A DNA stretch of 64,000 nt from Sphingobacterium yanglingense (GTDB taxonomy: Bacteria; Bacteroidota; Bacteroidia; Sphingobacteriales; Sphingobacteriaceae), in assembly GCF_004363245.1 (NCBI RefSeq), contig NZ_SNYV01000011.1, positions 992,001-1,056,000 on the forward strand, given 5' to 3'. Shown here one piece after another: positions 51,041 through 60,294 of the stretch. The notes under the pieces were generated by a model that was not told where the DNA came from, did no database searches, and saw nothing but the letters and a program-made list of their open reading frames with translations. How positions within the stretch are numbered: the stretch's first letter is position 1; every line of letters starts with the position of its first letter. The translations under genes and the position numbers were made by a program.

Positions 51041-51766
51041 CTAACCTCCGGTAAGGAGTTCCATAAAAGACTTACGGTACGTTTCCCTCAATCCTAATAC
51101 CATAGGCTTATCCAATTGATCTTTCAGGGTGGTCACAATCTCTTCCGAATTAAAGAACTTCACAATACGTAGGGATATAATCTCGCGCTTGTTAATACGT
51201 ACAAAATCGGAATCGGGCAAAACAGTCAACAGCCCACCAAAACTAATGTTCTTGACAGTTACATCGGTTTCATCCTCAAAAAATAGGATCTTGTCCCGGC
51301 TATCTACATCCGAATTGCGGATAAATAAAATCTTATCAAAATGGATCAAGGCCTTGCCCTTATCGGTATTAAACTGGGCATAGGTCAAGTCAGCTCCTTT
51401 TTTCGAAAACCGGGATTTGACTTTTTCCACAGCCTGCTTAAGCCGCTGTAACGAAATGGGTTTGGTAATATAATCTACAGCATTAATATCAAACGCCTCG
51501 CTGGCATACTGCTTATAGGCCGTAGCAAAAATAATGGGATAATCCCGAAGAATCTCTGCTATATCAAACCCAGTAAGCTGGGGCATTTCGACATCAAGTA
51601 TACAAAAGTCGAATTCAAGTTCGCGGTATTCTTTGACGAGCATCAGTGGGTCATTGAAGACCTTGACGATCTCAATCCCTTCGAGCTGCCCCAACAGTAT
51701 CTTCAAGAACTTTAGACTGGGCATTTCATCATCTAAGATAATACACTTCAACTTTCTATTACTCAT
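51041..51766 (-). CDS. LytTR-family response regulator
   Basis: A 241-residue response regulator. The receiver domain has acidic D12-D13 and phospho-acceptor D58 in FDFCILDVEMPQLTGFD. The Thr in FATAYKQY and the Lys in DYITKPISL complete the switch. The C-terminal 100 residues are a LytTR DNA-binding domain (ILFIRNSDVDSRDKILFFEDE, FVRINKREIISLRIV). It is translated from the same transcript as the kinase at 51759-52487, overlapping by 8 bases. The target genes are unknown; the antiporter 117 bases downstream is an obvious candidate. Confidence 0.92.
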   Translation of the reverse strand: MSNRKLKCIILDDEMPSLKFLKILLGQLEGIEIVKVFNDPLMLVKEYRELEFDFCILDVEMPQLTGFDIAEILRDYPIIFATAYKQYASEAFDINAVDYITKPISLQRLKQAVEKVKSRFSKKGADLTYAQFNTDKGKALIHFDKILFIRNSDVDSRDKILFFEDETDVTVKNISFGGLLTVLPDSDFVRINKREIISLRIVKFFNSEEIVTTLKDQLDKPMVLGLRETYRKSFMELLTGG

Positions 51767-52487
51767 ACATTTTTATTTGTAAGTAAGCACTATAGATATC
51801 ATTTTCAACAAACCTTTTCAGCTCATGCCTTCCTGCATAGTAGCGCACCAATCGCTCTTCAAGAGTTTTACTTCCTATCCCCCCTTTTCTTTTTGCTAAA
51901 GGAGACTTCTTAGAAATGGTATTGTTAACGGTAATCTCCAGCACTCCTTCTTGAAAACTGATGACGATTGCTATAAAAGAATTTTCACTTTGGATATCTG
52001 CATGCTTAAATGCATTTTCGATTAGATCAATGCTAATCAGCGGAACCATCACCGCCGATAAAAACAAAGGTTCATTTTCTTCATCTACATCGACCTTCAC
52101 CTGTATATCAAACAATGGACTAAGCTTTACTTTATTGATTTCAATCAGATTTAAAGCAAACTCGATTTCTTCTTTGGGTGACACTAACTTATTTGGGCTC
52201 TCATATAGGACATAGTCCAATACCTGCGCCAATTTATCCATTGTAAAATAGGTCTGATACGCATGTGACAATATCGCATTCAGCGAATTCTTTAAGAGGT
52301 GGGGATTTAATTCTGTACGATGTACATCATCAAGACGATCGTGCATACGTTTATAAACGTCCTCCTGTCTCCTTCCCTCCATTCGTATTCTACGATTTTC
52401 CCTACGTAAAAAAAGACAGTACACCGATAGTCCTCCTAAGAGGATCCCAAGGACTCCAAAAATGGCATAAATGATATTATCAGACAT
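51759..52487 (-). CDS. LytS/YehU-type histidine kinase
   Basis: A short sensor kinase of 242 residues with one N-terminal membrane helix (IIYAIFGVLGILLGGLSVYCLF, 5-26), a coiled-coil linker, and a His_kinase domain. Phospho-acceptor H63 lies in the motif TELNPHLLKNSLNAIL, which differs slightly from the common NPHFLFNSLN. The ATP-binding part has DLIENAFKHAD (N-box) and KRKGGIGSKTLEERLVRYY (G-box). There is no sensor domain outside the membrane, so it probably senses the membrane itself or a partner. It overlaps the response regulator gene by 8 bases. Confidence 0.9.
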   Translation of the reverse strand: MSDNIIYAIFGVLGILLGGLSVYCLFLRRENRRIRMEGRRQEDVYKRMHDRLDDVHRTELNPHLLKNSLNAILSHAYQTYFTMDKLAQVLDYVLYESPNKLVSPKEEIEFALNLIEINKVKLSPLFDIQVKVDVDEENEPLFLSAVMVPLISIDLIENAFKHADIQSENSFIAIVISFQEGVLEITVNNTISKKSPLAKRKGGIGSKTLEERLVRYYAGRHELKRFVENDIYSAYLQIKMYE

Positions 52488-52521
52488 AGATAACGGACGT
52501 ATAAAAGCTCCTTTTATAGTT

Positions 52522-52529
52522 CAAACTTA
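52522..52529 (-). promoter_or_regulatory. -7 element for the two-component genes
   Basis: Minus strand TAAGTTTG, exact TAnnTTTG, 34 bases before the kinase ATG. Confidence 0.45.
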
Positions 52530-52773
52530 TGTAAAAAGAGGCGCATTCACGAATTCCAAAAGCAAAAACGAAACTTCTGGTGGGGACATTTTACAAAAGA
52601 GAACCCCGTTTGGAACTTATTACATTTTTCCACAGACATATTACATTATATAACCTAAGCAATAAATCTTCTATCAGTTTTTCTTAACTTAAGCATACTT
52701 CAATCAACAGTTCGGTGATATACATCGACTTTATCGGACACTTTTAATGTCCCACACTAAAACTTTAGTAATC

Positions 52774-52992
52774 ATGGAAAAACTCATTTTCGAAACCAAC
52801 ATCAGGACTCCCCAGTCTGCACAAAAGGTACAAGACGCACTACAACGGATTGCCAAGATCCGTCATTGGAAGATAGATTTTGATTCTATCTATAACCTAT
52901 TGATTATAGAAGGGATACGATTAGACCATATTGAAATAGTTTCTAGCTTGGCCACACATGGTATTGAAGCCTCCCGCTTATACGAAGAGTAA
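52774..52992 (+). CDS. 72-residue HMA-fold-like small protein lacking CxxC
   Basis: A small soluble protein starting MEKLIFETNIRT. The pattern of a first strand, helix (SAQKVQDALQRIAKI), two strands (WKIDFDS, NLLIIEG), helix and last strand (GIEASRLY) fits the ferredoxin-like HMA fold, but there is no CxxC metal site and no other cysteine. The frame is open nine codons upstream, but MEKLIFE fits an HMA start. It resembles the 87-residue protein at 27826-28089 in layout. It is 105 bases upstream of the amidohydrolase gene on the same strand. Role unknown. Confidence 0.6.
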   Translation: MEKLIFETNIRTPQSAQKVQDALQRIAKIRHWKIDFDSIYNLLIIEGIRLDHIEIVSSLATHGIEASRLYEE

Positions 52993-53069
52993 TCGCGCCG
53001 CACACCCCTAAGCTATAAATCGTACAGGTAATGTTATAAAATATACCCACACTTTAGGTCAGCTTGTTT

Positions 53070-53077
53070 TATTTTTG
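53070..53077 (+). promoter_or_regulatory. -7 element for the amidohydrolase gene
   Basis: Plus strand TATTTTTG, exact TAnnTTTG, 20 bases before the ATG at 53098, so the amidohydrolase has its own promoter apart from the HMA-like gene. Confidence 0.45.
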
Positions 53078-53097
53078 TATAAAAGCATATAACGAAC

Positions 53098-54423
53098 ATG
53101 GGACACCTATCACGGAAAAATTTCATTCGAAGCTCAGCGCTAGCAGTAGCGGGGCTATCTGTAGGTTCAACTATACTAGGGGCAAATCGCCTGGACAAAG
53201 CACACAAAGTCATGACAACAAACAAGCTTAAGTTAAAAAATGTCCGACTGGAGACCGGATTTGAGTATGACGGAGAGACTATTATCGCTACCAAGACAAG
53301 CCTCTTTTCCATTGAAATAGAAAATGGAAAATTCACCAAAATAAGTAGCGAACAGCAGAATATAGCGGACGCTATCGATGCCAAAGGCATGTTGCTTTTA
53401 CCTTCCTTCAAGGATATGCACATCCATTTGGACAAGACGTATTATGGCGAGCGTTGGCAAGCTGTAAGACGGGGTGCCGGCGGAGTCAAAGGTATGATTG
53501 CACTCGAGCAGCAGATACTTCCTGATCTATTGATAAAATCTACATACAAAGCGGAAAAGCTTATTGAGCTATTACAATCCAATGGTACTGGATTCGCTCG
53601 TAGCCATGTCAATATAGAACCAACCTCGAAGCTCGATTCTCTTAAGAATTTACAGCAGGCATTGGAAAATAAAAAGAATGGCTTCGGTGCCGAACTGGTG
53701 GCATTCCCTCAACACGGAGTCTTCTATACGGACAGTGCCCCTTACCTAAGAGAAGCGGCCAAAATGGATATTGATTTTATCGGCGGTGTAGACCCTTACA
53801 CCATTGATGGAGCAATCGAGAAGACCATGGACTTTACCGTTCAGCTCGCTCTCGATCACCATAAGGGGATCGACATACACCTGCATGAATCAGGAGAATC
53901 GGGATTACAAACGGTAGAATATCTAATTGAAAAGGTTAATGAAAACCCATCCCTCAAAGGTAAGACTTACCTCAGTCATGCCTTTGTTCTGGCGTGCATC
54001 GACAAGACTAAGCAGGAAGAGCTCGCTGAAAAACTGGCCGAATCTCAGATAGGAATTGTATCGACAGTACCCTTTGGTGGTCTTACTATGCCTATTCCGA
54101 CACTCTTAAAACATGGAGTCAATGTCATGTTAGGCAATGACAGTATAGTCGATCATTGGAATACGTTCGGTAGTGGTAGCGTATTGCAAAAAGCCAACCT
54201 TGCAGCACAATTATATGGGTATTCGAGCGAATTTGATCTTTCCCGTGCTTTAAAACTAGCCACCGCAGGTACTGCCCCACTAGATGACAAGGGTCAACAA
54301 CAATGGCCAAAAATCGGAGATCAAGCGAATGCTGTACTCGTCGACGCCAGTTGCTCGGCCGAAGCGGTTTCAAGGATTTCACCTATTACATCCTTAATTC
54401 ATAAAGGCAACCAGGTTTATTAA
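53098..54423 (+). CDS. cytosine-deaminase-like amidohydrolase with signal-like N-terminus
   Basis: A 441-residue metal-dependent amidohydrolase. HIH at 108-110 (KDMHIHLDKTYYG) and later DIHLHESGESG, YLSHAFVL and LGNDSIVDHWN are the metal and catalytic motifs, and the DKT segment matches CodA-type cytosine deaminases and aminohydrolases of triazines. The N-terminus SRKNFIRSSALAVAGLSVGSTILGA resembles a Tat-type leader but has RK instead of twin Arg, so export is uncertain. The substrate is probably an N-heterocycle, deaminated by water. An ankyrin lipoprotein gene follows 11 bases later. Confidence 0.85.
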   Translation: MGHLSRKNFIRSSALAVAGLSVGSTILGANRLDKAHKVMTTNKLKLKNVRLETGFEYDGETIIATKTSLFSIEIENGKFTKISSEQQNIADAIDAKGMLLLPSFKDMHIHLDKTYYGERWQAVRRGAGGVKGMIALEQQILPDLLIKSTYKAEKLIELLQSNGTGFARSHVNIEPTSKLDSLKNLQQALENKKNGFGAELVAFPQHGVFYTDSAPYLREAAKMDIDFIGGVDPYTIDGAIEKTMDFTVQLALDHHKGIDIHLHESGESGLQTVEYLIEKVNENPSLKGKTYLSHAFVLACIDKTKQEELAEKLAESQIGIVSTVPFGGLTMPIPTLLKHGVNVMLGNDSIVDHWNTFGSGSVLQKANLAAQLYGYSSEFDLSRALKLATAGTAPLDDKGQQQWPKIGDQANAVLVDASCSAEAVSRISPITSLIHKGNQVY

Positions 54424-54434
54424 TTTCAAGCACG

Positions 54435-55103
54435 ATGAAAACGTCCTTACTTCTACTGGCACTTGCCCTATCGACGGTCTCTTGTCAAGCGGAATTACCC
54501 GTACAAAATCAAGACAATATGCAGACACAATCCGATATCCTATCTGCGGTAAACAAAGCAGATACTATAGCTCTCAAAAATGCACTCTCAAAAGGTGCTG
54601 ATGTAAATACAAAAGACGACAGTGGAAGATCGCTTCTACTCATTGCGACCAATAATAAACAGATAGAAATCGCCAAGATTCTAGTTGAAAACGGAGCAGA
54701 CGTCAACCTACAGGCTCACAATCAAGATAGCCCGTTCCTATATGCAGGAGCCAGTGGGCAGACCGAATTGGTCAGGTTATACCTTGCTCATGGTGCACGC
54801 TTCGACATTTTCAACAGATACAACGGCACCGCGTTGATTCCTGCCTGCGAACGCGGTCATGTAGAGACTGTACGTTTATTGGCCTCAACCAAAGGCTTTC
54901 CTATAGACCATGTCAACCGTCTCGGCTGGACTGCCCTCATGGAGGCTGTTATATTAGGAGACGGCACCGAACGGTTTCAACAGATCGTTCAACTATTAAA
55001 AGATGCTGGCGCCACCTTAGATATCCCTGACCATGACAACCGGACTCCCTTACAACATGCAGAAGCAAAAGGCTTTCATAAGATTGCCCAATTACTAAAA
55101 TAA
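54435..55103 (+). CDS. ankyrin-repeat lipoprotein
   Basis: A 222-residue periplasmic or outer-membrane lipoprotein (lipobox STVSC, Cys17). The mature part has five ankyrin repeats (DTIALKNALSKGADVNTKDDSGRSLLLIA; QIEIAKILVENGADVNLQAHNQDSPFLYA; QTELVRLYLAHGARFDIFNRYNGTALIPA; and others). Ankyrin proteins mediate binding to protein partners. It is 11 bases downstream of the amidohydrolase and 11 bases upstream of an AraC gene, so the three form a likely operon. The partner is unknown. Confidence 0.9.
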   Translation: MKTSLLLLALALSTVSCQAELPVQNQDNMQTQSDILSAVNKADTIALKNALSKGADVNTKDDSGRSLLLIATNNKQIEIAKILVENGADVNLQAHNQDSPFLYAGASGQTELVRLYLAHGARFDIFNRYNGTALIPACERGHVETVRLLASTKGFPIDHVNRLGWTALMEAVILGDGTERFQQIVQLLKDAGATLDIPDHDNRTPLQHAEAKGFHKIAQLLK

Positions 55104-55114
55104 TATGTTATTTT

Positions 55115-55999
55115 ATGCCTATTTTTATAGAAAACTATAACATAGGTATGCTACAGGGTTCAGACTTCTTTCCCACTTTGGGTATCCAAGAGTTTAATGA
55201 AAGGCTCGTTCCTAGTAAAAGCGTACTTTATCATGAGCTCCGCGGAGAGCGTCTTATTGAATCTCCCCACAAGCACGACTTCTTTATTATTATGCTCTTC
55301 GAGAAAGGAGGAGGTACGCATTCCATCGACTTCGTAAATTATCCTATTGAAGATCATCAGATTCATTTGCTCTTCCCTGGACAGGTGCACGAATGGAAGA
55401 TAGAAGAAAACAGTATTGGCTATCAACTTATGGTGAGCCGCGAACGGTTCGAGCGTCTTATTCCGTATTTAAAATTCGCAACATCTTATTACCAAAATCA
55501 TCCTGTGATCACCATAGATGCCAAAGAGTATAGTTTACTGTTACAGGAGTTTACCGCCATCCATGATGAGATGTCAAAAAAAGAGATACTATGGGATATC
55601 ATCCAGACGCGTATTAATCTGATTGCACTTCTTGTGAGCCAATGTGCGGCCGCGAGATTTGAAGACTTCGCAAAGTATAGTGCTACACCGCTCCTATCTC
55701 GTTTTTTAGCTTACATAGATCGCTATTATACCGAAGAAAAGTCCGTCTCCTTCTATGCTGAAAAACTTAACATTACCCCAAATTATCTTAATATCCTAAG
55801 CAAAAAGACACTCGATGTCTCTGCCTCCTCCTTAATCCAGGACAGGTTAGTATTAGAGGCAAAGCGACTACTCAAAAGCTCTGAGCTTTCTATGAAGGAC
55901 ATTGTATATAGCCTTGGCTTTTATGATCATGCCAACTTTGCTAAGTTTTTCAAGAAAAAAACAGGAATGACTCCCTCCGAGTTTAAAGAAGGGAGCTGA
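55115..55999 (+). CDS. AraC-family transcriptional regulator
   Basis: A 294-residue regulator. The N-terminal 170 residues hold a cupin sensor (SPHKHDFFIIMLFEKGGGTHSIDFVNYPIEDHQIHLLFPGQVHEW). The C-terminal 100 residues are the AraC DNA-binding domain (KSVSFYAEKLNITPNYLNILSKKTLDVSASSLI, MKDIVYSLGFYDHANFAKFFKKKTGMTPSEF). Cotranscribed with amidohydrolase and ankyrin genes, it may act on this or another operon. The inducer is unknown. A second ATG at residue 12 is possible. Confidence 0.92.
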   Translation: MPIFIENYNIGMLQGSDFFPTLGIQEFNERLVPSKSVLYHELRGERLIESPHKHDFFIIMLFEKGGGTHSIDFVNYPIEDHQIHLLFPGQVHEWKIEENSIGYQLMVSRERFERLIPYLKFATSYYQNHPVITIDAKEYSLLLQEFTAIHDEMSKKEILWDIIQTRINLIALLVSQCAAARFEDFAKYSATPLLSRFLAYIDRYYTEEKSVSFYAEKLNITPNYLNILSKKTLDVSASSLIQDRLVLEAKRLLKSSELSMKDIVYSLGFYDHANFAKFFKKKTGMTPSEFKEGS

Positions 56000-56001
56000 T
56001 C

Positions 56002-56433
56002 TTATTTTCGTTGCAGAATCATGCCATGGTCGAAACTCAGATGATCTTTATCACTGAATATCATCTTACCATTACTTTCTTCTATTTCACCATAGCCTTC
56101 TACTAGGCCCTGATCCGTCACTCTAAAAACAACCTGCCGGACAGAAGGAACTCCTTCCGATACAAAACTATAGTCTCCCGTGATCAGGCTATCCTTCAAT
56201 GTCCCGTTTATCTTTCCAACATTTCTATCCTTACCCGAGAAAGCATATTTCAACTCTCCGAATACCGAATCTTTCTGTTGCTGCAGCGCCAGACTTATTG
56301 TATCTCCCTCCGACAGGAATAGATAATCACCTGCAAGACTATTCTTTTGCTCTATTGAACCCGAAGAATTACACCCCACAACAAGCCCCGTCAGTCCCAA
56401 CATGAAGAAAAAACCTTTAAAAACAAATCCCAT
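56002..56433 (-). CDS. small lipoprotein, 143 residues
   Basis: A lipoprotein with leader ending LTGLVVGC (lipobox, Cys21). The mature 120 residues look like a small beta-sandwich (DYLFLSEGDTISLALQQQKDSVFGELKYAFSGKDRNVGKINGTL; VFRVTDQGLVEGYGEI). No named family is recognised. It is convergent with the AraC gene (two bases apart), monocistronic and next to mutS2, which it follows on the same strand. Confidence 0.75.
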   Translation of the reverse strand: MGFVFKGFFFMLGLTGLVVGCNSSGSIEQKNSLAGDYLFLSEGDTISLALQQQKDSVFGELKYAFSGKDRNVGKINGTLKDSLITGDYSFVSEGVPSVRQVVFRVTDQGLVEGYGEIEESNGKMIFSDKDHLSFDHGMILQRK

Positions 56434-56489
56434 AATTCGTGTTTTAGCGTGCGTTAAAAATTAATAATATAGAAAAACAAACACCGTGC

Positions 56490-58871
56490 CTATCCGATAT
56501 AAGCGTAAGTTATACCATCCCCTCCACGATCAGCATGCTCATCCTCAAAGCGACTTACGTGATTATATTTACGTAAATAATCCCGGATAAATTTACGCAA
56601 TATTCCGTCACCCTTTCCATGTACGATTTTTAAAGATGGATAGCCGATCATTACGGCCCTATCCAAGACAAGCTCTATTTTATGAAGCGCATCCTCTGTA
56701 CGCATACCACGCACATCCACTTCTGGATGAAAATCTGCAGCGGATGTCGCGGACACTCCAGAAGTCCGCTTAATCGCTTTTGACTTTTCCTTACTTCTCA
56801 ACTTCGTTACCCGATTCATTTTAACAACAGTTCGCAATTCACCTAAAGCGACAATCAAACTATTGTTTTTTGTGATCTCGATAATCTCTCCTTCAGAACC
56901 CGAATCATCTATACGTATCCAATCTCCCACCTCAAATCCTTCAGGTTCTTTCTTCACCACCGTTTTGGTCACTTTAGGTTTCGCCGTCGCACTGCTGTGT
57001 TGATCGAGAGATGCATTGAGCTTAGACCTTATCTCTTTTGTCTTTTCCTTATCGGCCTTCACCGAACGGATTTCCGAAATCGTATTTTCAACCAATCGAT
57101 TGGCATCCTTTAGGATAACCTTCGCCTCTTCCTTCGCCTTTTTTAGTATTTCTTTTTTATTCTCTTCGATATAAGCCTGTAGCGACTCATACCTAGCCTT
57201 CAATTCGATAAGCTCTTTTTCTCGTTTAGTGACTGCCACCTTCGTATCCAGCACCTCCTTTTTATCACGCTCTAAGTCCACCAAAAGCGTATCAACTTTC
57301 TTCTGCTGAACCCCGATCTTGTTCTTGGCCGACTCCAGTATTTCTTTCGACAACCCTATTTTCTGCGCAATCTCAAATGCATAAGAGCTACCTGGTTTTC
57401 CCACCTGCAAAATATACAGGGGTTTCATTTGTGTATTATCAAATAGCATCGAGGCATTTTCCAGTCCTGCCGTATGACTCGCAAACAGCTTCAAGTTGGA
57501 GTAATGTGTCGTTACTACCCCTCGCACCTGCTTCTTATTCAACTGCTCCAATACCGCCTCTGCTATCGGTCCTCCAAATTGAGGATCTGTCCCTGTTCCA
57601 AACTCGTCAATCAAAATCAACGTACGCGCATTGGCAAACGTCGAAAAATGCTTCATTTTTGATAAATGGGCACTATACGTACTCAAATCACTCTCGATAG
57701 ACTGATCATCCCCGATATCCGCAAATATCTGCTTAAATATTCCCACCGAGGACGTATCATCGGCAGGGATCAACAGTCCCGATTGCAGCATAATCTGCAA
57801 TAACCCCACCGTCTTCATACACACCGACTTACCACCTGCATTGGGGCCAGACACTAAGATAATCCGGTCTGTATCATCGATCTTGATATTCAAAGGTACC
57901 ACCGTATGCGATTTATCGCGCATCGCGTTCAATAACAGTAAGGGATGCTTCGCCTGAACCAGATTAATACCCGCCTCTTTCGTCAAGATCGGCATATTTG
58001 CCTGTATGTCGATAGCGAATAGCGCTTTCGCACGCACAAAATCCAGCTTAGTTAATAGCCCATGATAAGACAGCAATAAAGGGACATGAGGCCTCAGTTC
58101 TGTTGTCAGATCCGTAAGTATCCGAATCACCTCTCTCCGACGTTCAAACTCCAGATCCCTCACCTTATTATTCAGATGAAATACTTCTTCAGGCTCTATG
58201 TAAGCTGTTTGACCAGTAGCTGACTCGTCATGGATCAATCCCTTCACTTTTCTTTTATTCTCAGCAAGGATAGGAATACACATCCGACCATCTCGGATGG
58301 TCAGGTTGCCATCGACAGTCCATCCCTGTGCCTGTGCCTGTTTGAAGACACTGTCCAGACGTTTACGCGCTTCTTGCTCACTCTTTGAGATTTGCTGTGT
58401 CAGGTCCAATAATAACCGTGAAGCATTATCTTTCAACTTGCCTCTATCGTCCAATACCTGTTCGATCGAGCGAACAATAGCCTTTTCTATCGGAAGATGC
58501 TCAAATAGCAATTCCAGATGCGCATACTGTCCTTCGCGTTCGTTAAAGTATCTGATAATAGCATATACAGTCCTTAACGACAATAAAACCCGATAGAACT
58601 CTTCTTCACTAAGAAAAGCTCCTTCTACCTTAGCTTTCTCTGCCAAAGGTTTTATGGCATACATATGGTCCACCGGAAGCGGAGCATCATGTATCAATAA
58701 ATTCTTAAACTCGTTGGTTTGCTTTAAAAAACGATCAATTTGATCTGGCTTTATCTGAGGCTGGATTTTATCGACCATCTGCCGACCTGCCTCACTTAAA
58801 CATTTCTCTTTAACTAGTTCACGGATTTCCGCAAAACCTAGCTTTTCTATCGCATTCTGAGGGTAAATCAT
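56490..58871 (-). CDS. mutS2: MutS2 endonuclease/ATPase
   Basis: A 793-residue MutS2 protein, thought to suppress recombination and to rescue stalled ribosomes in some bacteria. It has the clamp/lever helices, the ATPase domain with Walker A LVSGPNAGGKSVCMK near residue 340, ILIDEFGTGTDP (Walker B) and the Q-rich GDDQSIESDLSTYSAHL signature. A coiled-coil follows, and the C-terminal Smr nuclease domain closes the protein (VDVRGMRTEDALHKIELVLDRA and VHGKGDGILRKFIRDYL). It lacks the mismatch-recognition domain of MutS. The ATG overlaps the DUF4296 stop by one base (TAATG), so the two are coupled. Confidence 0.95.
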   Translation of the reverse strand: MIYPQNAIEKLGFAEIRELVKEKCLSEAGRQMVDKIQPQIKPDQIDRFLKQTNEFKNLLIHDAPLPVDHMYAIKPLAEKAKVEGAFLSEEEFYRVLLSLRTVYAIIRYFNEREGQYAHLELLFEHLPIEKAIVRSIEQVLDDRGKLKDNASRLLLDLTQQISKSEQEARKRLDSVFKQAQAQGWTVDGNLTIRDGRMCIPILAENKRKVKGLIHDESATGQTAYIEPEEVFHLNNKVRDLEFERRREVIRILTDLTTELRPHVPLLLSYHGLLTKLDFVRAKALFAIDIQANMPILTKEAGINLVQAKHPLLLLNAMRDKSHTVVPLNIKIDDTDRIILVSGPNAGGKSVCMKTVGLLQIMLQSGLLIPADDTSSVGIFKQIFADIGDDQSIESDLSTYSAHLSKMKHFSTFANARTLILIDEFGTGTDPQFGGPIAEAVLEQLNKKQVRGVVTTHYSNLKLFASHTAGLENASMLFDNTQMKPLYILQVGKPGSSYAFEIAQKIGLSKEILESAKNKIGVQQKKVDTLLVDLERDKKEVLDTKVAVTKREKELIELKARYESLQAYIEENKKEILKKAKEEAKVILKDANRLVENTISEIRSVKADKEKTKEIRSKLNASLDQHSSATAKPKVTKTVVKKEPEGFEVGDWIRIDDSGSEGEIIEITKNNSLIVALGELRTVVKMNRVTKLRSKEKSKAIKRTSGVSATSAADFHPEVDVRGMRTEDALHKIELVLDRAVMIGYPSLKIVHGKGDGILRKFIRDYLRKYNHVSRFEDEHADRGGDGITYAYIG

Positions 58872-59521
58872 TAATTAGTAGGTTTTCGCAGCACCTTCTT
58901 TTTGGGTATTGTATCTAATTTCTCTCCTGTCGCGGCGGTATCAGCTTTCACCTCTTCCTCTTGCTTGGGCACGGCCGGCAAGGGTGGTGTTATGACAGGG
59001 ACTTGAATACCATAGGCATTCAGATGAAGTTCTGCTTTCGTCAGAAAATCCGTTCCAGAAAGCACATAGGTATACGAAGTCGTATCCCGATGTACATTGG
59101 AAATCATCTCCTTCATCATCGCTGTGTACCGTTGCAAACGCATAACCCGCTGCATACTATCTTGTACCACAGCATTACGGATAGAGTCTTCACGTTGATA
59201 CACCTTATCTTCTTCCGCAAGTGCAGTATTGATATTCGTATATATCTTTTCCGTCAATAGCGGATTTCCGAGATAATAGTCAAGGTTTTGGACAAATGAT
59301 ACGGAATCCAACTTAAACTTCTCGAAAGCATGATTATACAACACCGGCATCACCTTACGGCCACTATCTATTGGCAAGGTGTTCAGATAAGCATCAATAA
59401 GTGATACCTCCGTCATCAGTTCTGTCATTTCCTTTTCTGACAGAATACCTTTTGGCTTTTGTTTGCTACAAGAACTAAACAAAAAAAACAATAGAATAAT
59501 GGTAAAATATAAGCGCTGCAT
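58871..59521 (-). CDS. DUF4296 lipoprotein
   Basis: A 216-residue lipoprotein (lipobox FLFSSC, Cys18). The DUF4296 region reads GILSEKEMTELMTEVSLIDAYLNTLPIDSG, VLYNHAFEKFKLDSVSFVQNLDYYLGNP and TEKIYTNINTALAEED, mostly helical. The C-terminal 50 residues are proline-rich and disordered. This family is common in Bacteroidota near mutS2; function is unknown. It is coupled to mutS2 by the shared TAATG. Confidence 0.88.
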   Translation of the reverse strand: MQRLYFTIILLFFLFSSCSKQKPKGILSEKEMTELMTEVSLIDAYLNTLPIDSGRKVMPVLYNHAFEKFKLDSVSFVQNLDYYLGNPLLTEKIYTNINTALAEEDKVYQREDSIRNAVVQDSMQRVMRLQRYTAMMKEMISNVHRDTTSYTYVLSGTDFLTKAELHLNAYGIQVPVITPPLPAVPKQEEEVKADTAATGEKLDTIPKKKVLRKPTN

Positions 59522-59535
59522 TATTTAAATTTGTA

Positions 59536-59543
59536 CAAATTTA
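59536..59543 (-). promoter_or_regulatory. -7 element for the DUF4296-mutS2 operon
   Basis: Minus strand TAAATTTG, exact TAnnTTTG, 14 bases before the DUF4296 start. The leader would be short. Confidence 0.4.
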
Positions 59544-59563
59544 CAAAATGCCTTTGTAATAGG

Positions 59564-59571
59564 TACCTTTG
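59564..59571 (+). promoter_or_regulatory. -7 element for the yggS operon
   Basis: Plus strand TACCTTTG, exact TAnnTTTG, 33 bases before the YggS start. No -33 at ideal spacing is visible. Confidence 0.45.
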
Positions 59572-59604
59572 TAGATCATATCTCCAAAAATAATTTTCGA
59601 ATAC

Positions 59605-60294
59605 ATGGACATTACTGCAAATATTCAGGAAGTACAACAAGAATTAAATCCTATAGGCGTCACATTAGTAGCTATTTCTAAGACCAAACCTGTAGAAGAC
59701 ATACAAGAAGCTTACGACGCAGGCCAACGGATATTTGGCGAGAATATGGTACAGGAACTTGTTGAAAAACAGGAAAAACTTCCACAGGACATACAGTGGC
59801 ACCTCGTAGGGCACCTGCAGACCAACAAAGTAAAGTACATTGCTCCCTTCATTACGTTAATTCAATCGGTCGACTCTTTAAAGCTGCTGATCGAAATCAA
59901 CAAACAGGCAATTAAGCACAATCGCGTCATCGACTGTCTTTTGCAGGTAGACATCGCACAGGAAGACACCAAGTTTGGACTTGACCATCCCGAAGTCATC
60001 GAGCTTCTGGAAAGCGAGGAGTTTAAAGCGATGAAAAATGTGCGCATCCGCGGCCTGATGGGGATCGCAACCAATACCGAGAAAGAAAAAGAGATAAAAG
60101 AAGAGTTTTACGAACTCAAAATGCTTTTTGATGGTATTAAGGTAAGCTACTACCGCAAAGAGGAAAGTTTTGACACCCTATCCATGGGTATGTCTTCCGA
60201 TTACAAACTAGCAATAGAACAGGGTGGCAACATGGTGCGTCTGGGTAGTACAATTTTCGGCAAGAGGATTATAAAACATTTTAAAGCAAAATAA
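59605..60294 (+). CDS. YggS-family PLP homeostasis protein
   Basis: A 229-residue alanine-racemase-fold protein that binds pyridoxal phosphate and buffers its level, without known catalysis. The PLP lysine is K26 in LVAISKTKPVEDI. Other family strands are RIFGENMVQELVEKQ, WHLVGHLQTNKVKYI, LLQVDIAQEDTKFG, GLMGIATNTE and LSMGMSSDYKLAIEQGGNMVRLGSTIFG. It heads an operon with the GNAT, DUF3298 and aspartate kinase genes; the GNAT ATG follows the YggS stop without a gap. Confidence 0.93.
   Translation: MDITANIQEVQQELNPIGVTLVAISKTKPVEDIQEAYDAGQRIFGENMVQELVEKQEKLPQDIQWHLVGHLQTNKVKYIAPFITLIQSVDSLKLLIEINKQAIKHNRVIDCLLQVDIAQEDTKFGLDHPEVIELLESEEFKAMKNVRIRGLMGIATNTEKEKEIKEEFYELKMLFDGIKVSYYRKEESFDTLSMGMSSDYKLAIEQGGNMVRLGSTIFGKRIIKHFKAK

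Noticed and set aside
53098..53190. Possible Tat signal on the amidohydrolase.
   Set aside because: The motif reads SRKNF without the second Arg, so I did not call it a Tat signal although the following stretch is hydrophobic.
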